From positions 434,001 through 498,000 of the forward strand of contig JAQFWX010000026.1 in assembly GCA_027605045.1 (NCBI GenBank): a stretch of 64,000 nt of DNA, read 5' to 3'. Source of the DNA: Phallus indusiatus. Its lineage: Eukaryota > Basidiomycota > Agaricomycetes > Phallales > Phallaceae. Shown here one piece after another: positions 1-10,317 of the stretch. The position numbers and the translations under genes are program-made. The notes below the pieces were generated by a model that was given only the letters and a program-made list of their open reading frames with translations, did not search any database and was not told where the DNA came from. Each line of letters begins with the position of its first letter. The first letter of the stretch is position 1.

Positions 1-79
1 AGTGAAAAGGGCCGAAAAACTGTAAAAATTGTTGAGACATATTTTGCATTGTTACGGGTCGAACCTCTCGGACCCCTAT

Positions 80-140
80 ACGGTACGTGTACGGCCCGTA
101 TTACGGCTACCGTATTACGTCCTGTACGGATACGGTGCCG
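80..140. repeat. TACGG-rich near-palindromic tract
   Basis: The short word TACGG and its complement CCGTA recur many times here. CCGTATTACGG at 96-106 is a 5-bp inverted repeat around a single T, and CCGTATTACG recurs at 110-119. No coding frame explains the pattern. It may be the edge of a transposable element whose remainder lies left of the window, but no matching terminal repeat or transposase is visible here. Confidence 0.5.
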
Positions 141-332
141 ACCCCTATCCGGGACAGGCTACACAAGGAAAGTCCCGAAACGCGCGATATTACCGAGTCA
201 CGTTACACGACGCGTACTTCATTGTTTCAGAAAAATGTATATATACTAAAAACCATTATCTACAAAAAAATAACTAATTTTGTTATAGTACACTAGATAT
301 TACGTAATAGACTTGAGCAGTTCGTCTCCACC

Positions 333-392
333 ATCATGTGCCCCATCTTGTGATCCATCTTGTGCCCCATCTTGTGACCCATCCTGTGTCTC
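333..392. repeat. 12-bp tandem repeat, five copies
   Basis: Five consecutive 12-bp units start at 333, 345, 357, 369 and 381, with a core of ATCTTGTG followed by a variable CCCC/ATCC/ACCC/TCTC end. The unit length is a multiple of three but no plausible gene spans it, so it reads as a minisatellite in intergenic DNA. Confidence 0.85.
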
Positions 393-434
393 TTTCTCCT
401 CCCTCTCTCTATATTTCCAACAAATTTTCCCCCA

Positions 435-500
435 CTTTTCTCTCTATTTTCCAAAACACACAGTCACGGGTTCCCGTATCTTGCCACACTCCTGAGGCGC
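435..500. repeat. Partial copy of the leader preceding the 8.2-kb glycosyltransferase
   Basis: This stretch matches 7884-7948 in order: TTTTCTCTCT, then AAAACACA, TCAC, TTCC, TATCTT, and an identical CTCCTGAGGCGC at the end. At 7.9 kb the same block lies about 230 bp ahead of a glycosyltransferase start codon. Here no related gene follows; the next gene is on the other strand. It is either a dispersed repeat or a remnant of a duplicated promoter/5' UTR. Confidence 0.6.
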
Positions 501-552
501 TCTCTTCAGCACACAGCCAGGCCATGTTCGAGTAGTAGTGAACGAAGTGAAT

Positions 553-1482
553 TCAAAGCAACCGCGATCGCCATTCTAGGATGGCCCTTGACAGACAGCT
601 GTCAACTGGCAGATTTTTTCTTCTTTGCTCATCGTTCTCATCGTTCTCATCATTCTCTTTTTTTTCTTCATCATCTTCGTCTTCGTCGTCAGAGCTATCC
701 TCGTCAAGAGTTTCATCCGAACCATGCATCCTCAGGTATACTTCAACCATTGGGTGAGGCGGTATCATATATCCCCTCTCTTCCGGCGTCAGCACCGGCC
801 CGAGATATTCGCGCTCTAAAATCTCTTCCCAAGAGACTAGATCATTTGGCCATACAACGCATTCCCAAAGTCCGGCCATATGGAACGCGTGTTTCTGCAA
901 ACACATCAAAGCCATTCCAACGCGAAGTCGATCCAGAAACCATGGTTCCGATACTTTGTCAGATCCAGTAACCGGCGGATACGGGATAGTGTCGACTATG
1001 CAAGAGGCGAACGAATAAGTATCGTCGCTGGTCATGAAAGGTATGTGTGCAACGATCGTGACTTCTTTAGCATCGTATATCAACCCAAAAAGCATAAACC
1101 AAGGTGGCAGGTCTCTTGTAGGTGTGAGACCTTGTTCAAATCGTAACTGCCAGTTTATGAGGTGCGTCTTTAGACTCGGTTCGATGGCTTTCGCTAACCG
1201 CCTAATAGCTTCTGATTTATCTTTTGGTCGAGAAGACGATGATGCCGTAGAGCACGCAAACTCTTCTGGCCATAAGGTAGGACCTTGTATTGCTATCACT
1301 AGTGCGGGATTCAAGATTGTCGCTCGAAGATTGACGTCTGGTGTCAACGGAGACATGTCGATAGGTACAGTTTGAACATAATGGAGAAGGAGAGAAAAGT
1401 CGACTTGAGGAGACTCGTCGCTTAGAGAGGACGGAAAGCGTGATTCAGTGTCGCTAAGTGTCAAATCAGTATCTTCATTCAT
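553..1482 (-). CDS. Orphan fungal protein with acidic C-terminal tail
   Basis: A single-exon frame of 309 residues from the ATG at 1482. I do not recognise the family. The N-terminus is Ser/Asp-rich, the middle is globular with many Trp and Pro residues, and residues about 262-290 form a strongly acidic Asp/Glu run with Lys and Asn. The segment LPPWFMLFGLIYDA resembles LPEWLFIHGIVYDA in the neighbouring minus-strand gene at 1712-3570, and both have a preceding WQ(L/F) motif, so the two may be diverged tandem relatives. No signal peptide or membrane span is evident. The acidic tail suggests a soluble, perhaps nuclear, protein; this is inference only. Confidence 0.6.
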   Translation of the reverse strand: MNEDTDLTLSDTESRFPSSLSDESPQVDFSLLLHYVQTVPIDMSPLTPDVNLRATILNPALVIAIQGPTLWPEEFACSTASSSSRPKDKSEAIRRLAKAIEPSLKTHLINWQLRFEQGLTPTRDLPPWFMLFGLIYDAKEVTIVAHIPFMTSDDTYSFASCIVDTIPYPPVTGSDKVSEPWFLDRLRVGMALMCLQKHAFHMAGLWECVVWPNDLVSWEEILEREYLGPVLTPEERGYMIPPHPMVEVYLRMHGSDETLDEDSSDDEDEDDEEKKENDENDENDEQRRKNLPVDSCLSRAILEWRSRLL

Positions 1483-1711
1483 ATAAAAAAACAAAGCGTT
1501 ACTATTTTAGCCAGCAGCATGGGGTGCACATGAACAAACTAGAGATCGCCATCTTCGCTTCGTATTCGTGTGAGACATACTGAAAAACGTCTTTGAAGTG
1601 TGTCAAGGAATGAGCTGCATTGGGGTTGAGATTGTCCAGTGGAATGGGGTCATAGAGATCCCCTCGTTGTTTACGCGCAGGCTTTGAAAGGTAAAAGTCG
1701 GGCAAGAATGA

Positions 1712-3570
1712 TTATGGATCGGAATGTCTTTTCTGTAACTCCTCCGGCGTTAATTGAACGATAGCGTCTTGTAGTCCTGAAGTCCATGTCTGCAGGACCA
1801 ACTTGGGTAGATTCGGAATCATAAAGTGTGGCCTTTGACCGTCGCTCTACCATAAGCAAACACAGGTAAGATCCTGAATAGAAGAACCAAATCAGAAAGA
1901 CAAACTTCTTTTTTTTCTGCCAGCGTGAACCACTCTTCAGGCAAATAAATCTTTGCAGGGCTCTGAAATTGCCAGTTGTTAATAAGCTCAACAAGGAAGG
2001 ATTTTTGCGAATCCAAGATTGGAATGGCACCTATACTGGAAAAGGTGTCTTCAAACAGCCAATCCACAGCTATAGCGTCTCTTTGAACATAATTTGTCTG
2101 AAGGGCATTCGCGAGTTCGCTGTTTGCTGACCATCGCGATAGGTTGCCTAATCCCGTTCGACGAATGCAGTCCAATAAACATCGAGTTGCAATCTGATTT
2201 TTTTCGTCAACAACTGTTTCATCATATGTGCATTGAACTATTTCAGACAGACGAGATTCCTCTGCCAACTCGGGGGTGGTCGACACAAGTGGCGTAGAAA
2301 AAACGGGATCCAAACCATCGAGGATTTGACAAATTCGCCTGATGTGTCGTTGCATTGCCAACAAAACGGAGACTCGGTTAGCACGGAGGTAAAAAAACAA
2401 GTCTTCAAAAAGATCAAAACCCTGCATTGGGACACAGAGGAATTCCCATTTTGATGGTACGCCATCGGTGTCACACTCCAGAATCTTTGGTACGAGTGCA
2501 TAACTCTGGAACCAGAGTGCATCATATACGATTCCGTGGATGAATAACCACTCAGGAAGAATGAAAATTTCCTATAAAACGAGCGCCATTTGTCACACTC
2601 ATCTTGTCAACACACAAGAGAACGTCTCACCTGATCTTGTGTTCGCTTCCGTTTCCAATCATTAATTGCATAGACAAGTAAAGTTTCTAAGGTCTGCTCA
2701 ACCGCTGATGCTAGGGGAATCAAAGCCTTTGGAAACTGAAATTCGTCAGGGTCTTGGTTTTGTAGGGCACATGCAATAAATCTGTCTTCATTGATGGTCT
2801 GGAGACGTTGGGGAAGAAACACAATCGGGACGAATCCATCTTTTGTCCATTGGGGGTGTGCCGATCGTTTGAATACGTGAACAGAGTCAATCATTTTAGT
2901 TGTTGAAAGGCTGGGAAAAGAAAAATTAGCCGCGCGTCGTGCACCCTTGAACACTAAGATACCCAGGCTGTATAAACCCAAACCAATCAAATATTGAAAA
3001 TAAAACCAATGAGGTATTGCGTTCAACATCCATTTCGCAACGACATATTGTTAGACCTGAGTACATAAACATGTGTAGAATCGCTCTAGACAATCTGGTA
3101 TAATATTCTGATGGGTTATGTTTGTCGGAAATGATTTGGGGTTGCGGAAAACGGAGTTCGTCAATTTCAGCTGCGTCGCCGTGGGATATATAGGGAACTC
3201 GGCGACGAGAGTAAACTGATACATCAATAAGGTAATTGAAGTATAGCTCCAGGGATCTGAAAAGAATGGAAGAAATAGCAGAGGCGTCCTCAAGCTCAGC
3301 AGATATCTATGTGATACTTTAAGAGTTACACAAATCCATAATCAATTCGCGTACCTTCCAATCTTTCGGAACCACAAGCGTCTTCATACGATGATTTAAT
3401 TCGGTTTCGTATTCGTCTAGGGCTTTCTCGACTGTTTTGCAAGTAACCCTTAAACTATAATTTCCAATACCAGGGAACTTGTAAGAAGCTTTCCAACGTT
3501 TGGAGTAAGTATTCCTATTTAAACTAAGCAATATTCATTACCAAGTAAGAATCGCTTACCTATGACGCAT
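1712..3570 (-). CDS. Orphan fungal protein, multi-exon
   Basis: Rebuilt from the ATG at 3570 with introns at 3524-3559, a 48-nt intron (GTACGC..ACATAG) near 3300-3350, a 54-nt intron near 2910-2960 with a CTAAT branch point and CCCAG end, one near 2577-2631, and one of 58 nt near 1844-1901. The last join gives a reading frame ending in VQLTPEELQKRHSDP and a TAA at 1712-1714. The protein is mostly globular, with Trp-rich LPEW-type motifs shared with the gene at 553-1482. I do not recognise the family. The reading frame continues open after the stop down to 1502, so the stop could be a recent nonsense change or the true end. The model is moderately supported; the first exon is the weakest part. 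Confidence 0.5.
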
Positions 3571-5801
3571 GTTATACTTCAGTCCCGGTGAGAACTCGTT
3601 ATGTTCTCATCGTTTGCTATATGGCCGTATTGTCCTGTTCTGGCCAAATCTGGATGAACCAGGATCCCATTCTGGAGGAATGTGCTCTCTTCTGGTCAAC
3701 ACAACTTGAAATAGATACATAGATAACATACTTGAGTATACAAACTGAAGTTCGAAATTTTGTCAAAAATCTTGTGACGTCGAAGTAAAACTTTGATTCC
3801 GTTCGTGCATGGGTCGTCCCTTGGCGCGCTTTTTTTCTTCATCCACTCCTTCCTTCCTACCACCATTACCACCACTACTGCGCTGTCGCTCTTGTTTATT
3901 GCGCAAGGCATTTCTTTTGCTAAGCTAAGTATTATCCATTCATATTGACAAGACAAACCAAAAGCCAATCAAGGATTATAATAAGCACACCGTTACAAGC
4001 CTCGTTTCATCCCCTCAACAAGGGCAGCAACCCTATGGAACTGCGCATACACTCATTTTGATCCAGGAATCAGGTGCGTATCGTTTTCTATCACTACAAA
4101 TAAATGAGAAAACTAAGTGTTCACATCGTTGTGTCAAGACCTTGGATAGTTGTGGTTTCGTAGCTTTCCGACCCCCGTAATTGCAACAGGCTCGGTGCAA
4201 CGCTTACGAAGGTTTCTTTGTTCATGGAAAGTATTTTGAATCATATTGTTTTACCCTCCATTGGCTGACGTTCATTATATCCATTAAGGGTACGGAACTC
4301 TGAGCTACACCGCATGCATGATAATCCTGGTACGTGTTTTTTTTCCTTCCCAGCAGCTCAGAGACCTCTGACCTCTTTCCCTCAGATTCTGAACTCTTTA
4401 TTCGCATAGAAATCTCAGGCTCAGAACAACCTGTAGTACCAGTACAGTAGATGTAAATAGAACCAATAGTAATACTAATAATAATAATTGTGGTGAATAA
4501 ATAGTAGGAATATGAAGCGGGGACAATGTCAACAGACGAAGTGATCGGTCAACCGAAAGTGCCACAACGCGCACAAATCTAACAGATTGCTCATCTGGTA
4601 TTGTATCCACTTTTCGTGCTCCGTCGGGCGACTTCCGTACGACAGATCGGACCCTAAGTCACACAACGACAACATAACGAGTTTTCACCGGGCTTCAGTA
4701 TTTGAGTAGAGCGTTGAACTGGTTAGTTCAAAGTAGCCACCGCGTCACACGCAAGTAACGCATCGCAGCTAGGAAAGATATTGGTAAGCGGCTAAAGCCT
4801 CGGCCCCCGCTAGACCTTGATTCCGCGGCGAAAGTTCTGTAGAGCTCGCTGCTCGAGTCAGAGTCGAACAAGGGTCGCGAAACGTATTGAGCACACATGA
4901 TCATCCTGCCCATTATTCTCACCATGACCGGTTGCAGGCGCAAAATTATCATGGGAAAAAACATTTTACGAAAGTAAAACCAGAAGAAAGACAATTAAGC
5001 CGACATCAACGTACATATAAGTCATAACATCAAGTTACGGCAGCGTGGAAAGTCGCACTACTAGAATGAATGTAAACTCGGGAGTCGGTTGCTAGATACG
5101 GGTCATTGAATTGGTGGCAGCGATACCGAACATAGTGGTTTTAAAACAAAACAACTCACGTCTGATTATTTCAGTCTCTAGAATCTATGGTGGTACTATC
5201 TCCGACGCTCTCCGAGTCGGAAAACAGAGCCGGATAGATCCAGCGAAAGGGATACCATGCACAAACAAGTGGGACAATGGGAGATATTTTGTGAGTTCCT
5301 GTCGGCCCTTAATGAATACAAGGGGTCCTTTTACTAATACCGGCGATCTTTGAGTGACTTCAAGATCTGTTATTAATCTGTTTAGAACAAGGCATGGGAC
5401 CAGGCACCCAAGCCATCGATATCGATGAGAATGAGAAAACAATATAAGCTTTCGAATCAAAACATCTCATCTTAATTTAATATTACCCCCGAACTGTCTA
5501 CATGGCTCCTCGTGAAGCGAGAATACCAACACTGTCCGTACAAAGACCTAGTCTCGATTCTCAGCGCACAGAGACGGCGCCGGCTGATCGTACTGGAACA
5601 GCAAGTACGAGTCGGATAACTAAGTGGCTTCAGCAGTATGGGGTTCCATTCAGTGATGCTTCTCAGAAAAAGCAAAAAAACACGAAGACGCGACAACAGA
5701 ATCTTCTCAAAAGAGTGGCCTGAGTATTACTGCTAGGTCCGTCATGTTCTTCGTTGTATTTTGTATAGTGCGCTCAAGTTCGTTTCAGTAACGTTACAAC
5801 A
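3571..5801. other. Intergenic, no supported gene
   Basis: About 2.2 kb with only short overlapping frames on both strands. One frame at 5502-5723 (plus) starts in good context and has a basic, Ser/Thr-rich composition; it could be a leader exon of the next gene, but I could not find a GT-AG join that keeps frame, so I leave it unannotated. Confidence 0.5.
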
Positions 5802-7150
5802 ATGGAGTTAGAAGTTTATCTCAAATGGATATTCCGACCATCTGCAGAACGTGTTCGCAATGATCAGCAACTGAACCTCGAGAGTATCTCAAAGGTGTTG
5901 GACGCAATAGACCAATGGTCTGGGCTGAATGAGATAATCCGGCCCAACAGAACGGCAATAAATCTTCCATTAGAGTGGAATGATGACACCATTTTTATGG
6001 TTAGACCTTCAAGCAATCTCAAAAGCATGGCTGATCGTTCACACAGCCCACCGTCAACTCAGATCCCGAAGAGTATCACCGCCATATGTTTATGATGTAT
6101 CTGAGAGTTCATGATCCTCATCATAACTATATCAAATTCCTCCCGGTCAAGGACATTGAAGCCCTCACTTACCCAGATCCCAACATATTCCACATGTACA
6201 ATGAAAAGCTTACAGGAGGTGGAATTGCGTGGGCCTTGAAGAACACGCTATTGTCGCCAACTTTCAAATCACCACCCAATACGGAAATGAATGTTGAGCA
6301 TGTACATTCTGGTTTTTTAGGTGCCTATTTCAATCTACCTGAATGCCAAACAACCTCGTAAGTCTTCGTAGCTGATCTCCCTTGTCATCTCATGATATAC
6401 TATGACACTAGGAATGGCGATCTCAAATTTAGGAAGGAAATATCCCCTTTTGGCTCTGACTCACGCCCCGATTTTGTCACACGTCTGAAAGAGGGGGTTA
6501 TTTTTGAAAGGCGTCTCCGACATGATTTATATCCAGCCGTTTTTTTGGCTGAGGCAAAAGTGAAGGAGATAACCGCAAAAGGCCCAATCACGAAATCCGG
6601 AAATCTTCAAATTCCTTCACAGACGACTGAAAAGTATGGCTCTGCTAAAGCGAAATCACAAAACTCAAGCACAAGCACAGACAACCTTCCTAATACGGCA
6701 GCGCAAATGGCATTTGCGGCATATCCCTCGCTCGTGATAATTATTGCATCCTTGATCACGCAATGGCGTTCCAACTTGAAATCTAAAGCAAAAAAACTAC
6801 GACGTGAAGTATACGAAGTTCATTCCTCGTTCTTAACTAAAAATACTCATTGATTTTAGGACTATCAGATTCCTGAGTGGGCTATTATATATGGCATAGG
6901 ATACGCGGGAAATGGGATCCTTGTTTATGCGTTCTTCCCCCGTGTCCTCGATTGGGACGAAAATAACTTTCCCAAACAATGGGGATTTATGTCACTTATA
7001 GTTACTACTGCTTTCATTGACGTCTTCGTAGAACAAAAAAGGCAAAAACGTATCGTTTTGATGCGATTCTTGTTGATGCTTCAGCAACATGCTAATCGAT
7101 TAAAAGATCGGCTGAAGGATTTACGATTACCGGAGGAGTTTTTGGATTAG
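5802..7150 (+). CDS. PD-(D/E)XK-like protein, possible nuclease fold
   Basis: Four exons (5802-5999, 6047-6357, 6412-6808, 6860-7150) give 398 residues with all introns GT-AG and the lengths in frame. The central region carries Pro189-Asp190 in a RPDFVTRL context and, 27 residues later, Glu217-Ala-Lys219 in VFLAEAKVKE. This spacing and the hydrophobic strand before ExK are the signature of the PD-(D/E)XK restriction-endonuclease-like fold. Helical hydrophobic segments follow, as expected for the helix after the core strands, though two could be membrane spans. Many agaricomycete orphan proteins carry such domains, often linked to mobile elements or conflict systems. The ATG at 5802 has a good context (ACAACAATGG). 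Catalytic activity is inferred, not shown. Confidence 0.6.
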
Positions 7151-7453
7151 GAAATAGTTATTAGTGATTGAACGATAAGGTCCAAATTGTTTGCCGTCTT
7201 GATAAATATGATTTTACTATTGTGTATGAATCTTAAGCACTAGCAAGCGACGTGCGAATTTGGAAGAGACAGGAATTTGATTTTCCTCATTTTTATTATA
7301 TTTTTGTCAGATTATGAAAAAGACACGTATCAAAATCAATATTTTGCACTACTAACACAGTGACTACTCTTCAAAAGACGGACCGCTCGCCGGGTTTCAT
7401 CTCGCTTTCGGCTTACGTGCTTTAAAAGTCAAAGAATTTCTTATTGTCCGACA

Positions 7454-7853
7454 ATGAATAATCGAACACTGGCAGAGACTTCAAGAATGTCCATCGATAC
7501 TAGTAGCACTGCCGGTGGACTCGAGGATCGCGTCAGAAGTTCTTTGTAAGTCAGTACACCACAGGTTGAAATGAAATACTGGTGGAGATAAACAAAAAAA
7601 TTGCAGTCGATATGCAATGAAAAAACGAAAAGGAAGACATAACGTGTTGCGTACGCAAACAGGCTACGCAGAGATTTGTCAGCGCTCGGTATATGCGCCG
7701 GTCCGTCAATCTTTTGTCAAATTTAATTATTTTGTACCTTTCACTCCATTCGCAACTAAATTTTTAGCCTTTTCCATTATATTTAGATTACATTTTAGCA
7801 CCATCCAATTTCCCGGAAACTCCCAAATCACGTATATAAAAACTCTTGGTTAG
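7454..7853 (+). pseudogene. Short spliced frame, possibly a truncated gene
   Basis: Two exons (7454-7545 and 7607-7853) joined by a good GTAAGT..TTGCAG intron give 112 residues. The first about 55 residues are polar, Ser/Thr/Arg-rich and look coding; the second half becomes Phe-rich and low quality, as in a frame running into non-coding DNA. It lies just downstream of the PD...ExK gene and its polar N-terminus resembles the composition of the frame at 5502-5723, so it may be the 5' remnant of a related gene. Low certainty. Confidence 0.3.
7833..7841 (+). promoter_or_regulatory. Candidate TATA box upstream of glycosyltransferase
   Basis: TATATAAAA lies about 340 bp upstream of the start codon at 8180 and just ahead of the leader block 7884-7948. 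If used, the transcript has a long 5' UTR with an upstream ATG at 7957. Confidence 0.35.
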
Positions 7854-7883
7854 CTTACAAAATACAATAACAATGTTTCCCTC

Positions 7884-7948
7884 CTATTTTTCTCTCTGAA
7901 AACACAATCACTGATTTCCTTATCTTCCCTGTTCGCTCCTGAGGCGCA
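7884..7948 (+). repeat. Leader block shared with 435-500
   Basis: Pyrimidine-rich start followed by AAAACACAATCAC and CTCCTGAGGCGC, repeated in the same order at 435-500. It lies in the probable 5' UTR of the glycosyltransferase. Confidence 0.6.
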
Positions 7949-8179
7949 CATATCAAATGGTACGTCGAGGAAAGGTCTGCCAACAGCGGATTGGGAGGAA
8001 GCCTATAGCAGTTCTATTAGCCGCCAAAAAGATGTCTAAAGTGAATATAAATGATTCAATGACGACTGAGCATACATTTATTAGGATGTTCGGCACCAGT
8101 CTCATTGGCGGTAATTATCGATTATCAATTGTCCTTCATTCCAAGTTGCCAACCCACCACCACAACCACCACCATCAAC

Positions 8180-10317
8180 ATGTCATCCAAATTCCAACAT
8201 CATCTTATCTTTACCAGTGCGCCTTCAATGGGTTCGTCAGATTTTCTTCTTAAATGGTTATGTCCCTTAAATTAGACAAACGAATAGGCCATGTGCGATC
8301 ATCCATACCTGTAATTTTCAGGATAGTCAAGGAAAGACCCGACATTTTAGTAACAGTTACAGTAGTCGGGTCGTTTAAGGCCTCAGCCGATAGGGAATTT
8401 GCGAGGTATTGTACTGGACCAAACAGCGCCCTCAGGGACAACATAAGGTACCTGCAATCTCCTTTATAATCCCTTTCGTTCTAATTAGAAACATCCCCCC
8501 ATCAAATCAGAGTTATTCAAGTCTCGAGCTTCGAAGGATCGGAATTCGAACGCTGGGGTAAGATGATGAAGGCATGGCCTGTACTTTTTGCCAAACTATG
8601 GGCATGTGAGCCTGTTGTTTGTTGCACCGGTCGAACCTATCCTAGTGTTCCTAAGCCGAGCTTGTGCGTTCTGGACGTAAGTCATCTCTTCGGTTTATCC
8701 TCCCATTTCGTTGTTTTCAACCCTCATCGTATCTTTAATTCAGGTTGGTCTAGGATATCCGTTGGGAACACGTATAGCTGACGAGAAAAAAATCAAATTA
8801 CTAATATGGGTTTCCCTTGGTATTTCCTCCACGTTGAGCATGTTTGGTCCATCTCAACTTGGTGGATTATCCGATACTCTGATACGAGATGCGCCGGCGT
8901 TGGCAAAATCAAAGAATATATCGATTGAGGAAGCGAGACTCGAGGTCAGTAATCAAGGACAGCTGTATATACAATAAAATGGGCTGACCGGAAGGGGATA
9001 AAAAAAATCAAATTCTTTATACAGCTTTTCTATTCTCCCACCGAGAAAGTGCGCAAAATCGCAGGTATACCACCGGCCTATCACTATGAGTTTGAAGATG
9101 AACATGGAATTGTGAGTTGCGCTTTTTCTTTTCTCTAAGGGTATGTTGAATTGTCAACAGCCAGGAGCAACAGAATTTTTGCTCAACTTCGCAGGGAAGA
9201 TATACAGGTATCTAGATATGCTAGCAATACAATACAAACATCATCGCTCAAATGCTAAAATTTTGAGTAATGTAGACTTACTCAAAGTTGCGATGGTGCG
9301 CTGCTGGGCAATACCCCTATTTTTGAAGAAGAGGCACATAAAGCTTTTGAGAAATGGTTTACCGACATGGGGAAAACATCTTACGCTGTCGGCCCTTGTA
9401 TAATTCCGGACCTGGTTACACTCAATCATGAAGAAACTCCCAAAGACAGAGAAGTGATAGACTTCCTGGACAAGATCTGCGAAAAACGCGGGGAGCGTTC
9501 TCTTATTTTCGTCAGCTTTCCTTTTTTTGGTTCCTTCCCGCTAACAACAACATTCACAGATGTCTTTTGGAACGTCGTCCTTTCCTAGCGGAAAGACACC
9601 ATGGCAATTGATTTCCATTATGTTAGAGTTAGAGATACCGTTGGTCAGTTTCTATTATCCGCAGATTACTACACCGTTTTTTTCATAACCAACAGATTTT
9701 CGCTATGGCGCATGGTAACTCGTACGAAACTGATTTACCAGATGACATCCGGGCTCGAATGGAATCATCGGACCTAGCGCTAGTCTCCAAATGGGTTCCG
9801 CAACCCACAATATTGAATCATCGTGTTTGTATTTGCTATCTTACCCTACTTTTTCGTCTTGTTTATTTTTATGTTAGGTCACTGGAGCGTTTTTGACGCA
9901 CGCGGGTCTCGGAGGTCTTACAGAGACAGTGTTGGCAGGCATAGTACCGTATGAAAAGACATTATTAAACTTATTTATCTCGGAAGACTAAAATCATTTA
10001 GAATTATATGGCCCCTCCAAGCCGATCAACCCGCCAATTGTATGAACTGCGTACTCAATTTGAAAATAGCCTATCAGCTACTTGAAGTCCGGACTGGAAA
10101 AGGTTTGTTGCCGTTATACCGCGGATATCAACCCACGGGGACGGAGGAAGCAATAGATCGTGAATTTCGACAAGTTTTGAAAGACGTGTTTGGAACCGAT
10201 GGTGAAGTTAAGCGGAAAAAAATCCAAGAATTAAGGAAGAGTATGATAGAGACGTGCAAGGAAAACGGCTACGCGTCGAACGAATTGCGTAGGATGCTTC
10301 GAGAACACTTTCCTTGA
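8180..10317 (+). CDS. UDP-glycosyltransferase (GT1 family)
   Basis: Eleven exons (8180-8231, 8288-8447, 8511-8676, 8744-8944, 9025-9111, 9161-9207, 9276-9510, 9560-9643, 9696-9824, 9878-9948, 10002-10317) give 515 residues, a normal length for GT1. The N-terminus MSSKFQHHLIFTSAPSMGHV holds the conserved Gly-His (catalytic base position) at the exon 1/2 join. The C-terminal donor-binding region reads KWVPQPTILNH, then THAGLGGLTE, then IIWPLQADQ. This retains the Trp at the start, the His of the diphosphate site and the closing Asp-Gln pair that contacts the sugar. GT1 enzymes move a sugar from UDP-sugar to small hydrophobic acceptors such as sterols, terpenoids or phenolics. No signal peptide or membrane anchor is evident, so it is probably cytosolic. 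It is a diverged relative of the minus-strand gene at 53990-56045. The acceptor is unknown. Confidence 0.9.

Noticed and set aside
1502..1705. 68-codon frame after the stop of the 1712-3570 gene
   Set aside because: No ATG start; best explained as open readthrough sequence, mentioned under that gene.
4820..4890. TTCGA-containing stretch that resembles a tRNA T-loop on the minus strand
   Set aside because: The T-stem does not pair and there is no matching A box or acceptor stem.
5111..5460. Overlapping 80- and 91-codon frames before the PD...ExK gene
   Set aside because: Opposite-strand shadows of each other with no motif or family support.
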